This document shows, one piece after another, positions 1 to 7,230 of a stretch of DNA of 14,119 nt. The notes beneath the pieces are model-generated. The model did no database searches and was not told the origin of the DNA. It saw only the letters and a list, made by a program, of their open reading frames with translations. Location: assembly GCA_018241865.1 (NCBI GenBank), contig JAFECY010000006.1, positions 1 to 14,119 of the forward strand, in the 5' to 3' direction. Position 1 is the first letter of the stretch. The number at the start of each line of letters is the position of its first letter. The position numbers and the translations under genes are program-made. This DNA comes from Pseudomonadota bacterium. Its GTDB lineage: Bacteria; Pseudomonadota; Gammaproteobacteria; Burkholderiales; Burkholderiaceae_D.

Positions 1-27
1 AACCAGAAAACAATTAACCACGGCGCA

Positions 28-83
28 CACGGCGGTCACGGCGAAATCAAAAACCGGTATGTTATTTCGCCGTGACCGCCGTG
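28..83. repeat. Perfect 20-bp inverted repeat upstream of the first copper ATPase
   Basis: The left arm CACGGCGGTCACGGCGAAAT (28-47) is exactly reverse-complementary to the arm at 64-83, with a 16-nt loop between them. An extra AACCACGGCG at 17-26 can also pair with CGCCGTGGTT on the right side. As RNA this is a very stable hairpin. It is not followed at once by a T-run, although GTTTTTT occurs about 17 nt later (99-106). It could end transcription of a gene upstream of the window or simply be a repeat family; its right half recurs at 7040-7114. Confidence 0.75.
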
Positions 84-117
84 GTTCAAAATGGTTGCCG
101 TTTTTTGCGCCAGTTCT
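61..117 (+). repeat. Repeat family B, copy 1
   Basis: This stretch shares the order GTTATTTCGCCGTG, GACCGCCGTG, GGTTCAAAATGGTT, CCGTTTTTTGCG and CAGT with 7040-7114, in the same orientation. The second copy has about 18 extra bases in its middle. The element lies outside any gene and ends just before the ribosome-binding site of the first ATPase. Its function is unknown. It looks like a dispersed intergenic repeat of this genome. Confidence 0.65.
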
Positions 118-135
118 GCCATCAAAGGAAACATC

Positions 136-2526
136 ATGAACGAGCATCAACACTCCCACGATTCTTCCCATGCCCACGAAGGCCACGAACACGGCGAACA
201 TTGCCAGCACGAATCGCATGAATCGCACGCAGCAGCGCCGGTAAAATCAGACAAGTCCTATAAAGACCCGGTGTGCGGCATGATGGTCGCCGCCGATCCG
301 CAAAAGAAAATCACACACCAAAGCGTCGATTACTATTTCTGCAGTACGCGCTGCATGGATAAATTCCGTGCCGATCCGCACGCTTACCTGCATCCAGCGG
401 AACCAGCGGCGACACCTGCACCAATCGGCACGATGTACACCTGCCCGATGCACCCAGAAGTGCGCCAGCCCGGCCCCGGAACCTGCCCCAAGTGCGGCAT
501 GGCGCTGGAGCCGGAAATGCCTGCGCTGGACGAGGAAGAAAATCCCGAGTTGCGCGATTTCCGCCACCGCTTCTGGTGGACGCTGCCGCTGACCGTCATG
601 GTGATGACGCTCGCCATGTTCGGCCACAAGCTGGTGGAGGGCGGCGTGCCCTACCAGAGCTGGATCGAGTTGGTGTTGTCCGCACCGGTGGTGCTGTGGG
701 CCGGCTGGCCTTTCTTCGAGCGCGCGCTGCAATCGATCACCAACCGCAGTCCCAATATGTGGACCCTGATCGGCTTGGGCGTGGCGGCGGCTTTCGGTTA
801 TAGCGTGGTGGCGACACTCGCGCCCGGCATCTTCCCGCAAAGCTTCGTCGAGCATGGCCGCATCGGCGTCTATTTCGAGGCGGCGGCGACCATCATTTCG
901 CTGACTTTGCTCGGTCAGATACTCGAATTGAAAGCGCGCTCGCAAACCTCGGCGGCGATCAAATCGCTGCTCGGCTTGGCGCCGAAGACGGCACGTCGCA
1001 TCAATGCGGATGGTAGCGAGGAAGACGTGCCGCTGAACCACGTGCACATCGGCGACACCTTGCGCGTGCGCCCCGGCGAGAAAACGCCGGTCGATGGCGT
1101 GGTGCTGGAAGGCGAAAGCGCGGTGGATGAATCCATGCTGACCGGCGAACCGCTGCCGGTGACCAAGCGCCCCGGTGATAAATTGATCGGCGCGACCATC
1201 AACACCAGCGGCAGCCTCGTGATGCGCTCGGAAAAAATCGGTTCGCAAACCATGCTGGCGCAGATCGTGCAGATGGTGGCGCAGGCGCAGCGTTCGCGCG
1301 CGCCGATGCAGCGCATGGCCGACGTGGTGGCGGGCTGGTTCGTGCTTGCCGTCGTCGCCGTCGCATTGTTGACGTTGCTCGGCTGGGGGTTCTTCGGCCC
1401 CGAGCCGCGCTGGGTGTATGGCTTCGTCAATGCGGTGGCGGTGCTGATTATCGCTTGCCCGTGCGCGCTCGGACTGGCCACGCCGATGTCGATCATGGCC
1501 GCCACCGGCCGCGCGGCGACGCAGGGCATCCTGTTCCGCGACGCCGCCGCCATCGAGGGCTTGCGCCAGATCGACACCATCATCGTTGACAAAACCGGCA
1601 CCCTGACCGAAGGCAAACCAGCCTTCGACCGCGTGCTCGCCGTTCCCGGCGGCGACGAGCAGGAAGTGTTGCGCATCGCCGCCAGCATCGATCAGGGCAG
1701 TGAACATCCGCTGGCGCAAGCCATCGTCAACGAAGCACGCAAGCGCGGACTGGCGCTCGACAAACCAGAATCCTTCGAGTCGTCCAGCGGCATCGGCGTG
1801 CGCGGTAGTATTGCGGGACGGCGCATTGCGCTCGGCAATACGGTGTTGATGGAAACGGAACAGGTCGAGTGGCGCGGCATGCAGTCGCAGGCCGAAGCGC
1901 TGCGCGGCGAGGGCGCGAGCGTGATGTATCTCGCCGTCGATGCGCGCCTGCTGGGATTGGTGGCGGTGTCCGATCCGGTCAAGGCCAGCACGCCGGAAGC
2001 CTTGCACGTGCTGAAGGAAGCCGGCCTGCGGGTAGTGATGGCCACCGGCGATGGCCTCACCACCGCGCAGTCGGTGGCGGCGAAACTGGGCATCGACGAA
2101 GTGCATGGCGAAGTCAAGCCGCAAGACAAGCTGGAATTGGTGCGCCGCCTGCAACAGCAAGGTCACAAGGTGGCGATGGCCGGCGACGGCATCAACGACG
2201 CGCCGGCGCTGGCGGCGGCCGATGTCGGCATCGCCATGGGCACCGGCACCGACGTCGCCATCAACAGCGCGCACCTGACGCTGGTCAAGGGCGATTTGCG
2301 CGCCATCGCCCGCGCCCGCACGCTGTCCGACGACACCGTGCGCAACATGCGCCAGAACCTCGGCTTCGCCTTCGTCTATAACGCGCTCGGCATCCCGCTG
2401 GCGGCTGGTTTGTTGTATCCCTTCACCGGCCAGTTGCTGTCGCCGATGATCGCCGCGCTGGCGATGAGCCTGAGCTCGGTGTCGGTCATCAGCAATGCCT
2501 TGCGTTTGCGCGGCATGGGCAAGTGA
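136..2526 (+). CDS. Copper-exporting P1B-1 ATPase with His-rich N-terminus, YHS domain and CPMHP metal-binding domain (CopA2/CopF/SilP-like)
   Basis: This is an inner-membrane ATPase of 796 residues that should pump Cu(I), or possibly Ag(I), out of the cytoplasm. ATG 136 is preferred over the in-frame ATG 91 because AAAGGAAA sits at 124-131 and residues from 91 lie in a repeat. Domains in order: a His-rich stretch (about residues 4-35), a YHS/TRASH domain (DPVCGM with C47, then FCSTRC with C69 and C73), a heavy-metal-binding domain (YTCPMHPE, C103 to C120), then the P-type core. The core shows TGEP, the transport motif C441-P-C443, phosphorylation site D485 in DKTGT, SEHPLA, and GDGIND from G683. 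The YN and MSLSS residues of the last two membrane helices fit P1B-1 copper specificity. It has no HMA domain, unlike its neighbour copA. No CueR site is visible upstream, so its control lies outside the window or is constitutive. Copper versus silver cannot be decided from sequence. Confidence 0.93.
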   Translation: MNEHQHSHDSSHAHEGHEHGEHCQHESHESHAAAPVKSDKSYKDPVCGMMVAADPQKKITHQSVDYYFCSTRCMDKFRADPHAYLHPAEPAATPAPIGTMYTCPMHPEVRQPGPGTCPKCGMALEPEMPALDEEENPELRDFRHRFWWTLPLTVMVMTLAMFGHKLVEGGVPYQSWIELVLSAPVVLWAGWPFFERALQSITNRSPNMWTLIGLGVAAAFGYSVVATLAPGIFPQSFVEHGRIGVYFEAAATIISLTLLGQILELKARSQTSAAIKSLLGLAPKTARRINADGSEEDVPLNHVHIGDTLRVRPGEKTPVDGVVLEGESAVDESMLTGEPLPVTKRPGDKLIGATINTSGSLVMRSEKIGSQTMLAQIVQMVAQAQRSRAPMQRMADVVAGWFVLAVVAVALLTLLGWGFFGPEPRWVYGFVNAVAVLIIACPCALGLATPMSIMAATGRAATQGILFRDAAAIEGLRQIDTIIVDKTGTLTEGKPAFDRVLAVPGGDEQEVLRIAASIDQGSEHPLAQAIVNEARKRGLALDKPESFESSSGIGVRGSIAGRRIALGNTVLMETEQVEWRGMQSQAEALRGEGASVMYLAVDARLLGLVAVSDPVKASTPEALHVLKEAGLRVVMATGDGLTTAQSVAAKLGIDEVHGEVKPQDKLELVRRLQQQGHKVAMAGDGINDAPALAAADVGIAMGTGTDVAINSAHLTLVKGDLRAIARARTLSDDTVRNMRQNLGFAFVYNALGIPLAAGLLYPFTGQLLSPMIAALAMSLSSVSVISNALRLRGMGK

Positions 2527-2571
2527 GTAGCGTCGTGATATGACAGGCTGAGTAACCGGACGAGAAAGTCC

Positions 2572-2602
2572 TTGACCTTCCCATCATTGGAGGGTTGATA
2601 CT
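2572..2602 (+). promoter_or_regulatory. CueR-type promoter/operator of copA
   Basis: The -35 TTGACC (2572-2577) and -10 GATACT (2597-2602) are separated by exactly 19 bp, the over-long spacer typical of MerR-family promoters. Inside it lies the dyad ACCTTCC (2575-2581), 7 bp, GGAGGGT (2589-2595), one mismatch from the E. coli CueR box ACCTTCC-N7-GGAAGGT. Transcription would begin near 2608-2610. Confidence 0.88.
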
Positions 2603-2632
2603 GAGGGCATGACATACTCGAAAGGCATGCAC

Positions 2633-5182
2633 ATGGACCGCCCGGACACTTCACTTTCAACCGCGCCAAAAATTGTGCTGAACACAGCGACCGCTGATCG
2701 GCAACTCTCCCTCGATATCGCCGGCATGACATGCGCCTCGTGCGTGGCGCGTGTCGAAAAAGCCTTAAGCAAGGTGCCGGGCGTGACTGCGGCCAGCGTC
2801 AACCTCGCCACCGAAAGCGCGCGGGTCGATGTCGGCGCATCGGTGCGTTTGAGCGATCTGAAGACGGCGGTCGAGCAAGCCGGCTACGCTGTCGCCGAAC
2901 AGGAAACCGATCTGCATATCGAAGGCATGACGTGCGCTTCTTGCGTGGCGCGTGTCGAAAAAGCCTTGGGCAAGGTCGATGGCGTGCTCGCCGTCAGCGT
3001 CAATCTCGCCACAGAGAATGCACGCGTGAAGACCGCAGGCATCGCGCCACTTGCTGCATTGCTGGCGGCGGTCGATGCCGCCGGCTATCACGCCACGGTG
3101 CCGCAAAAAGAAGCAACACAGACGACGGTATCCACCAGCAGCAAGGAAGGCCGCGCTGTCATCATCGCCGCGCTGCTGTCGCTGCCACTGGCCGCGCCGA
3201 TGGTGTTCGATTTGTTCGGCTTGCACATCATGCCGCCCGGCTGGCTGCAATGGCTGTTGGCAACGCCGGTGCAGTTCTGGCTCGGCGCGCGCTTCTATCG
3301 CGCCGGCTGGAAAGCCGTGAAGTCCGGCTCTGCCAACATGGACTTGCTGGTCGCGCTTGGCACCAGCGCCGCCTATGGCTTGAGCGTGTATCAACTTGTG
3401 GCAGACGGCCACGGCATGTCGGCGCATCTCTACTTTGAGGCGGCGTCGGTGGTGATTACTTTGGTCTTGCTCGGCAAGTGGCTGGAAGCGCGCGCCAAGC
3501 GCCAGACTGCCGCCGCCATTCGTGCATTGCAAAATCTGCAGCCGGCATCGGCGCGCGTGCGGCGCGACGGCGTTGATATCGATGTCGCCATCGAAGCCGT
3601 GCAGCACGGCGATCTGGTGGTGGTGCGCCCCGGCGAACGCATTCCGGTCGATGGCGTGGTGGTCGAAGGCGCGAGCCAGGTCGATGAATCGCTGCTGACC
3701 GGCGAGAGCCTGCCGGTGGCGAAGCATGTCGGCGAACAAGTCACCGGCGGCGCGATCAATGGCGAAGACTTGTTGGTGGTGCGCACCGCCGCCATCGGCG
3801 CCGAGACCACGCTGGCGCGCATCATCCGTCTGGTGGAAGATGCGCAAGCCGCCAAGGCGCCGATCCAGCGCCTGGTCGATCAAGTCAGCGGCGTATTCGT
3901 GCCGGTGGTGCTGGTGATCGCTTTGTTCACTTTGATCGGCTGGTGGCTGGCCGGCGCATCGATGGAAACCGCCATCATCAACGCGGTCGCGGTGCTGGTG
4001 ATCGCTTGTCCTTGTGCGCTTGGCTTGGCGACGCCGACCGCGATCATGGTCGGCACCGGCGCGGCCGCGCGGTACGGCATTTTGATTAAAGATGCGGAAG
4101 CGCTGGAAGTCGCGCACAAGGTCGGCGTCGTCGTGTTCGACAAGACTGGCACGCTCACGGTTGGCAAGCCGACGCTGGTCGAGGCCGCGCCGTTTGCAAT
4201 CGATGACGACGCCTTGCTGCAACTGGCGGCTTCGGTGCAGCAGGGCAGCGAGCATCCGCTGGCGCATGCCACCGTCGCGGCGGCGCAGGCGCGCGGCATC
4301 GAGCCGTTGAGCTTGGGCGGCTTGACGGCCTTGCCGGGTCGCGGTCTGGCGGCGACGGTGCAGGGCAAGGATGTGCGCCTGGGCAGCACGCGCTTGATGC
4401 AGGAATTGCACATCGACCTCGCGCCCCTGCAGGCGCGCGCCGCCGCACTGGAGCAGAGCGGCCACACCATTTCATGGCTGGCCGAAGCGACGCCGCCGCG
4501 CTTGCTCGGCTTGCTGGCTTACGGCGACAGCATCAAGCCTTCCGCGCAACAAGCCGTGACGCACCTGCATGCGCTCGGCATCACTACCGTGCTGCTGACC
4601 GGCGACAATCGCGGCAGCGCGCAGGCGGTGGCGCAGCAACTCGGCATCACGCACGTGCAGGCCGAAGTGCTGCCGGCGGACAAGGCCGGCAAGGTCGCGC
4701 AACTGAAAGGCGCGGGACGAGTGGTGGCGATGGTTGGCGACGGCATCAACGATGCGCCAGCGCTGGCCGCCGCCGATGTTGGCATCGCCATGGGCAGCGG
4801 CACCGATGTCGCCATGCAGGCGGCTGGTGTCACTTTGATGCGCGGCGATCCGGTGCTGGTAGCCGATGCCATCGACATCTCACGCCGCACTTGGAACAAA
4901 ATTCGGCAAAATCTGTTCTGGGCTTTTATCTATAACGTGGTCGGCATCCCGCTCGCCGCCGCCGGCTTGCTCAACCCGGTCATCGCTGGCGCGGCGATGG
5001 CTTTTAGCTCGGTCAGCGTGGTGAGCAATGCCTTACTGTTGCGGCGCTGGAAGGCGGCGACAGCGGCACTACCTGCGCTCCTTCCCCTTCAAGGGGAAGG
5101 CCGGGATGGGGATGGGTCATTGGCGCTGAATATCACCCATCCCCACCCTGCCATCCCCTTGAAGGGGAGGGAATCGCAATAG
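2633..5182 (+). CDS. copA: Cu(I)-exporting P1B-1 ATPase CopA with two HMA domains
   Basis: This inner-membrane ATPase exports cytoplasmic Cu(I), probably receiving it from CopZ. It is 849 residues long from ATG 2633. That start is chosen because AAAGG (2621-2625) lies 7 nt upstream, while ATG 2609 falls on the predicted transcription start of the CueR promoter. Two HMA domains carry GMTCASC (C34/C37 and C101/C104). The core shows C459-P-C461 in the transport helix, TGES, D503 of DKTGT, SEHPLA and GDGIND from G702, ending with the YN and MAFSS signatures of P1B-1 pumps. The two HMA units are near copies at DNA level. The family normally ends near NALLLRRWK; the last ~38 residues and the stop here come from an inverted-repeat element and are unlikely to matter functionally. 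It is probably induced by copper through CueR, encoded next downstream. Confidence 0.95.
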   Translation: MDRPDTSLSTAPKIVLNTATADRQLSLDIAGMTCASCVARVEKALSKVPGVTAASVNLATESARVDVGASVRLSDLKTAVEQAGYAVAEQETDLHIEGMTCASCVARVEKALGKVDGVLAVSVNLATENARVKTAGIAPLAALLAAVDAAGYHATVPQKEATQTTVSTSSKEGRAVIIAALLSLPLAAPMVFDLFGLHIMPPGWLQWLLATPVQFWLGARFYRAGWKAVKSGSANMDLLVALGTSAAYGLSVYQLVADGHGMSAHLYFEAASVVITLVLLGKWLEARAKRQTAAAIRALQNLQPASARVRRDGVDIDVAIEAVQHGDLVVVRPGERIPVDGVVVEGASQVDESLLTGESLPVAKHVGEQVTGGAINGEDLLVVRTAAIGAETTLARIIRLVEDAQAAKAPIQRLVDQVSGVFVPVVLVIALFTLIGWWLAGASMETAIINAVAVLVIACPCALGLATPTAIMVGTGAAARYGILIKDAEALEVAHKVGVVVFDKTGTLTVGKPTLVEAAPFAIDDDALLQLAASVQQGSEHPLAHATVAAAQARGIEPLSLGGLTALPGRGLAATVQGKDVRLGSTRLMQELHIDLAPLQARAAALEQSGHTISWLAEATPPRLLGLLAYGDSIKPSAQQAVTHLHALGITTVLLTGDNRGSAQAVAQQLGITHVQAEVLPADKAGKVAQLKGAGRVVAMVGDGINDAPALAAADVGIAMGSGTDVAMQAAGVTLMRGDPVLVADAIDISRRTWNKIRQNLFWAFIYNVVGIPLAAAGLLNPVIAGAAMAFSSVSVVSNALLLRRWKAATAALPALLPLQGEGRDGDGSLALNITHPHPAIPLKGRESQ

Positions 5183-5216
5183 CAAACTGTCGCTTTAATT
5201 CCTGACTACTGAGTCA
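5065..5216 (+). repeat. Repeat family A, full copy: 38-bp inverted arms inside the 3' end of copA
   Basis: The arms 5080-5117 and 5135-5171 are reverse-complementary apart from a few mismatches and one gap, with a 17-nt loop. Each arm itself contains the palindrome CCCCTTCAAGGGG. The sequence then runs through GGAATCGCAATAG, which holds the copA stop at 5180-5182, to a shared tail (AAACTGTCGCTT, TGAC, AGTCA). A collapsed copy lies at 6935-7014. Dispersed elements of this type occur in many proteobacteria and, when read through, give peptides such as [11 protein letters not shown]. It may act as an RNA hairpin between copA and cueR. Confidence 0.8.
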
Positions 5217-5237
5217 TTCTGCAGAAGGACAAACATC

Positions 5238-5645
5238 ATGAACATCGGCGAAGCAGCACAGGCCAGCGGCGTCACGGCCAAGATGATCCGGCACTACGAG
5301 AGTATCGATTTAATCAAGCCAGGCAAGCGCAGCGACGCAGGCTACCGCATCTATGGCGACAACGACGTGCACACCCTGCGCTTCATCAAGCGCGCCCGCA
5401 CGTTGGGATTTTCTCTGGAACAGATCAAGGATTTGCTGTCACTGTGGCAGGACGCCAACCGCGCCAGCGCCGACGTCAAGGCGATCGCGCAGCAGCATGT
5501 GGACGAACTGGATAAACGCATCGGGGAATTGCGCGAGATGCGCGATACGCTGGTGCACCTAGCGCATGCCTGCGCGGGGAATGATCGACCGGATTGCCCG
5601 ATCCTGAGCGGGCTGGCCAGTGATACGCAAAAGGCTTGCCACTGA
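5238..5645 (+). CDS. cueR: Copper-responsive MerR-family activator CueR
   Basis: This is a 135-residue cytoplasmic activator that senses Cu(I) (also Ag(I), Au(I)) and switches on copper-export promoters by untwisting a 19-bp spacer. AGAAGGA (5223-5229) fixes the ATG. The N-terminus is a MerR winged-helix domain (MNIGEAAQASGVTAKMIRHY, then SDAGYRIYG), followed by a dimerisation coiled coil (about residues 75-110). The metal loop has C112 and C120 separated by seven residues, as in E. coli CueR. Residue 77 is Ser, as in sensors of monovalent metals; divalent sensors have Cys there. It follows copA on the same strand after the repeat element, and two matching operators lie nearby (2572-2602 and 6289-6319). 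I see no CueR box in front of cueR itself. A second Cys (C134) near the C-terminus is outside the usual loop. Confidence 0.95.
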   Translation: MNIGEAAQASGVTAKMIRHYESIDLIKPGKRSDAGYRIYGDNDVHTLRFIKRARTLGFSLEQIKDLLSLWQDANRASADVKAIAQQHVDELDKRIGELREMRDTLVHLAHACAGNDRPDCPILSGLASDTQKACH

Positions 5646-5684
5646 CACGCCACGCGGGTTGGTGTATCGAATTGCGTTTCCAGT

Positions 5685-5912
5685 TCAGAGCGGCGCGGTG
5701 GTGCGAATCACCGTGATGCGGCCGATGAAGAATTCGCCATCGACTACGACCCGGTGCGGCATGCCGACCACGTTGAACCCCGGTCCGCCATCGTCAAGCC
5801 AGGTTTTTGCCAGGGCATCGAAGGCTTGCGGCTGCAATTTGAGCATCTGCGCGCTGATGACAAATTGCGCCCCGGCTTTTTGCTTCTTCACGAAATCTTC
5901 CAGCGCTGCCAT
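5685..5912 (-). CDS. Small hypothetical protein, 75 aa
   Basis: I do not recognise this gene. It encodes 75 residues with no signal peptide, membrane segment, Cys, or His cluster. The N-terminus (ALEDFVKKQKAGAQFVISAQ) looks helical and the C-terminus (HRVVVDGEFFIGRITVIRTT) looks like beta strands, suggesting a small alpha/beta protein. AGGA precedes the ATG with 7 nt spacing on the minus strand. It is convergent with cueR (39-nt gap) and follows the copZ terminator on its own strand, so it probably has its own promoter. Upstream lies a short dyad GGTAT-N5-ATACC (5952-5966). A copper role is suggested only by position. No competing frame on either strand looks more protein-like. Confidence 0.55.
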   Translation of the reverse strand: MAALEDFVKKQKAGAQFVISAQMLKLQPQAFDALAKTWLDDGGPGFNVVGMPHRVVVDGEFFIGRITVIRTTAPL

Positions 5913-5995
5913 GCGGATTCCTGTTCAAAAAATTCTGGTCATTGCAAGGAGGTATGCTCGATACCATACCAGATACGCGATCCACATCGCAGCAT

Positions 5996-6036
5996 CAATA
6001 AAAAACACGAGCAGAGAAAAATCCTCTGCCCGTGTT
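5996..6036 (-). terminator. Rho-independent terminator of copZ
   Basis: On the minus strand a hairpin with stem parts AACACG/CGTGTT (6031-6036 with 6004-6009) and GCAGAG/CTCTGC (6024-6029 with 6011-6016), broken by one mismatch and closed by a 7-nt loop, is followed by a T-run (TTTTTTATTG). It starts 21 nt after the copZ stop. Confidence 0.85.
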
Positions 6037-6057
6037 GTCGCCGAATGTATGAAAGCT

Positions 6058-6255
6058 TTATGCCGCCCGCGCCGGATACCCACCCTCCGTCAGCGCCTCG
6101 GCAATCTCACCCGGTGCGATGCCGGATTCGACCTTCACCTTCTTTCCGGCCAGATCGACCTCGACTTTGGCACCCTGGTCGAGTTGCTTGACGAGTTTGG
6201 TGACGGTGCTGGCGCAATGCCCGCAGCTCATGCCTTCCACTTGCAGTTCGTACAT
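6058..6255 (-). CDS. copZ: Copper chaperone CopZ (single HMA domain)
   Basis: This is a 65-residue cytoplasmic metallochaperone made of a single HMA fold. It binds Cu(I) through M9-S-C11-G-H-C14 and would pass it to the HMA domains or transport site of CopA. ATG 6255 is chosen over the in-frame ATG 6270 because AAGGAG (6262-6267 on the minus strand) is ideally placed before 6255 but would lie inside the coding sequence of the longer form. It has its own CueR-type promoter and a strong terminator, giving a short monocistronic copper-induced message. Reading through from the upstream ibpA gene on the same strand is also possible. The beta-alpha-beta pattern with a closing GGY motif is as expected for CopZ/Atx1. 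Confidence 0.93.
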   Translation of the reverse strand: MYELQVEGMSCGHCASTVTKLVKQLDQGAKVEVDLAGKKVKVESGIAPGEIAEALTEGGYPARAA

Positions 6256-6288
6256 GACCTTCTCCTTCATGGTTGATGTAACGAGTTT

Positions 6289-6319
6289 ACTGTAGTCATT
6301 CCCACGATGGGAAGGTCAA
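6289..6319 (-). promoter_or_regulatory. CueR-type promoter/operator of copZ
   Basis: Read on the minus strand, -35 TTGACC (6314-6319) and -10 TACAGT (6289-6294) are spaced by exactly 19 bp. The left half site ACCTTCC (6310-6316) is perfect; the right half GGAATGA (6296-6302) is degenerate. The promoter fits wholly between the end of ibpA and copZ. Confidence 0.87.
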
Positions 6320-6341
6320 GCACTTTCCGCATGCACCGTGC

Positions 6342-6797
6342 TTACGCCGCCTGCCGTTCCAGGATGGCGGCGGTGTTGGCGGCGTCGATGGCGATCCGGC
6401 GCGGTTTCAGCGTGTCGGGAATTTCGCGCGCCAGTTCGATGCTGAGCAAGCCGTTGTCGAGGCGCGCGCCGGTGACGCGCACGTGGTCGGCGAGCTGGAA
6501 GCGGTGCTCGAAATCGCGGGTGGCGATGCCTCGGTGCAGGTAGCTTTTCTGCGCGTCTTCCTTCGGCTTGCGGCCGGTGATCTTCAGGGTGTCGCGCTCG
6601 GTTTCGATTTCCAGCTCGTCGCGCGCGAAGCCGGCGATGGCCATGGTGATGCGGTATTGGTCTTCGGCCACCAGTTCGATGTTGTAGGGCGGGTAGCTGG
6701 GCTGGGTGTCGCCGCGCTGGGCGGCGTCGAACAATTGAGCCAGGCGGTCGAAGCCGATGGCGGAACGGTACAGGGGGGAGAAATCGTAGGCACGCAT
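6342..6797 (-). CDS. ibpA: Small heat-shock protein, IbpA/Hsp20 family
   Basis: This is a 151-residue ATP-independent holdase that binds unfolding proteins and keeps them accessible to ClpB/DnaK. The N-terminus MRAYDFSPLYRSAIGFDRL matches the enterobacterial IbpA/IbpB start almost residue for residue. The alpha-crystallin domain follows (YRITMAIAGF to about LSIELAREIP), with the GLL stretch and the C-terminal PRRIAI anchor motif (I-x-I type). ATG 6797 is preferred over ATG 6803: it restores the family start and gives AGGA (6805-6808) a 7-nt spacing. It has a sigma-32-like promoter at 6867-6895 and a candidate thermosensor over the ribosome-binding site. Its position beside copZ fits reports that IbpA proteins help E. 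coli survive copper stress, though this link is inferred. Confidence 0.93.
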   Translation of the reverse strand: MRAYDFSPLYRSAIGFDRLAQLFDAAQRGDTQPSYPPYNIELVAEDQYRITMAIAGFARDELEIETERDTLKITGRKPKEDAQKSYLHRGIATRDFEHRFQLADHVRVTGARLDNGLLSIELAREIPDTLKPRRIAIDAANTAAILERQAA

Positions 6798-6803
6798 GGT
6801 CAT

Positions 6804-6823
6804 ATCCTCATAAAGTTAAGCGA
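6804..6823 (-). promoter_or_regulatory. Candidate ROSE-like RNA thermometer over the ibpA ribosome-binding site
   Basis: In the ibpA leader TCGCT (6819-6823, minus strand) can pair with the ribosome-binding site AGGA (6805-6808), leaving one G bulged. This matches the UYGCU-against-AGGA signature of ROSE elements. ROSE thermometers are known in front of Hsp20 genes of proteobacteria. The hairpin is short and I cannot compute its melting behaviour. Confidence 0.4.
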
Positions 6824-6866
6824 TAAGAAAGAGTGGCGAACCTCGCTTGAGCATCCGCCAAGCATG

Positions 6867-6895
6867 AAATGGGCATGAGCCGGCACGATTTCAAG
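6867..6895 (-). promoter_or_regulatory. Sigma-32 (heat-shock) promoter of ibpA
   Basis: On the minus strand CTTGAAA (6889-6895) and GCCCATTT (6867-6874) are separated by 14 bp. This is close to the RpoH consensus CTTGAAA-N13/14-CCCCATNT, with only the first C of the -10 changed. It predicts a leader of about 60 nt in front of ATG 6797. Confidence 0.75.
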
Positions 6896-6934
6896 CACTT
6901 GAAAAACCGCGATTCGTTCCCATGCGCGTAAGGT

Positions 6935-7014
6935 GGCAGTACCTACGCTCTTTCCTTTTCAGTGGAGGGAATCGCAACAGAAAACTGTCGCTTAAATTTC
7001 TGACCATTTAGTCA
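6935..7014 (+). repeat. Repeat family A, collapsed copy
   Basis: The first ~27 bases (GGCAGTACCTACGCTC onward) match the start of the full copy at 5065, and the rest (GGAGGGAATCGCAA to AGTCA) matches its end. The inverted-repeat core is missing, as if deleted between the two palindromic CCCCTTCAAGGGG parts. Differences from the full copy are mainly C-to-T. It lies in the 433-bp non-coding stretch 6798-7230, together with the ibpA promoter, repeat B and the sigma-factor promoter. Confidence 0.75.
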
Positions 7015-7039
7015 ATACGGCGCAGCCAAAAAGCCGCAA

Positions 7040-7114
7040 GTTATTTTCGCCGTGGCTGTCGCGACCGCCGTGTTCGCGGTGGTTCAAAATGGTTTTCCGT
7101 TTTTGCGTCAGTCC
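7040..7114 (+). repeat. Repeat family B, copy 2
   Basis: This copy has the same order and orientation as 61-117 (GTTATTTTCGCCGTGG, CGACCGCCGTG, GGTGGTTCAAAATGGTTTTCCG, TTTTTGCGTCAGT) with an insertion of about 18 bases, GGCTGTCGC and TTCGCG type, in the middle. The left inverted arm present at 28-47 is absent here. It lies 25 bp after repeat A. Confidence 0.65.
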
Positions 7115-7165
7115 TAGCAGTCTGTGCTCGCGCCATATTCGGTGATCGCAAAATTTTGATGGGCG

Positions 7166-7194
7166 GGAACGCGGCGCACACTGACTTCATCTAA
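7166..7194 (+). promoter_or_regulatory. ECF-type promoter upstream of the sigma-factor gene
   Basis: GGAAC (7166-7170) and TCTAA (7190-7194), 19 bp apart, resemble the RpoE/ECF promoter pattern (GGAACTT, about 16 bp, TCTAA). It points at the sigma gene 36 bp downstream, which suggests autoregulation. The -10 region TAATAT (7192-7197) could also serve a sigma-70 promoter. Confidence 0.5.
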
Positions 7195-7230
7195 TATCGC
7201 AAGAGCACCAACCAAGCACGAGGAGAATGT

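Noticed and set aside
1..135. A CueR operator for the first ATPase
   Set aside because: I searched for TTGACC/ACCTTCC with a 19-bp spacer on both strands and found none; the region is occupied by a repeat.
247..2274. A 675-codon open frame on the minus strand opposite the first ATPase
   Set aside because: Its product is a low-complexity His/Arg/Gln-rich string, and the plus strand encodes a complete ATPase with all motifs. It is a shadow of high third-position G+C.
2765..4465. A 566-codon open frame on the minus strand opposite copA
   Set aside because: Same reason: compositional shadow without any domain, antiparallel to an intact CopA.
5080..5171. The copA 3' inverted repeat as a Rho-independent terminator
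   Set aside because: No T-run follows the stem on either strand, and it is repeated elsewhere in collapsed form, so it is better called a repeat element.
5946..5999. Perfect ribosome-binding sequence AAGGAGGT followed by a 15-codon frame
   Set aside because: The spacing to ATG 5954 is too short for initiation and the peptide has no recognisable feature; probably chance upstream of the minus-strand small gene.
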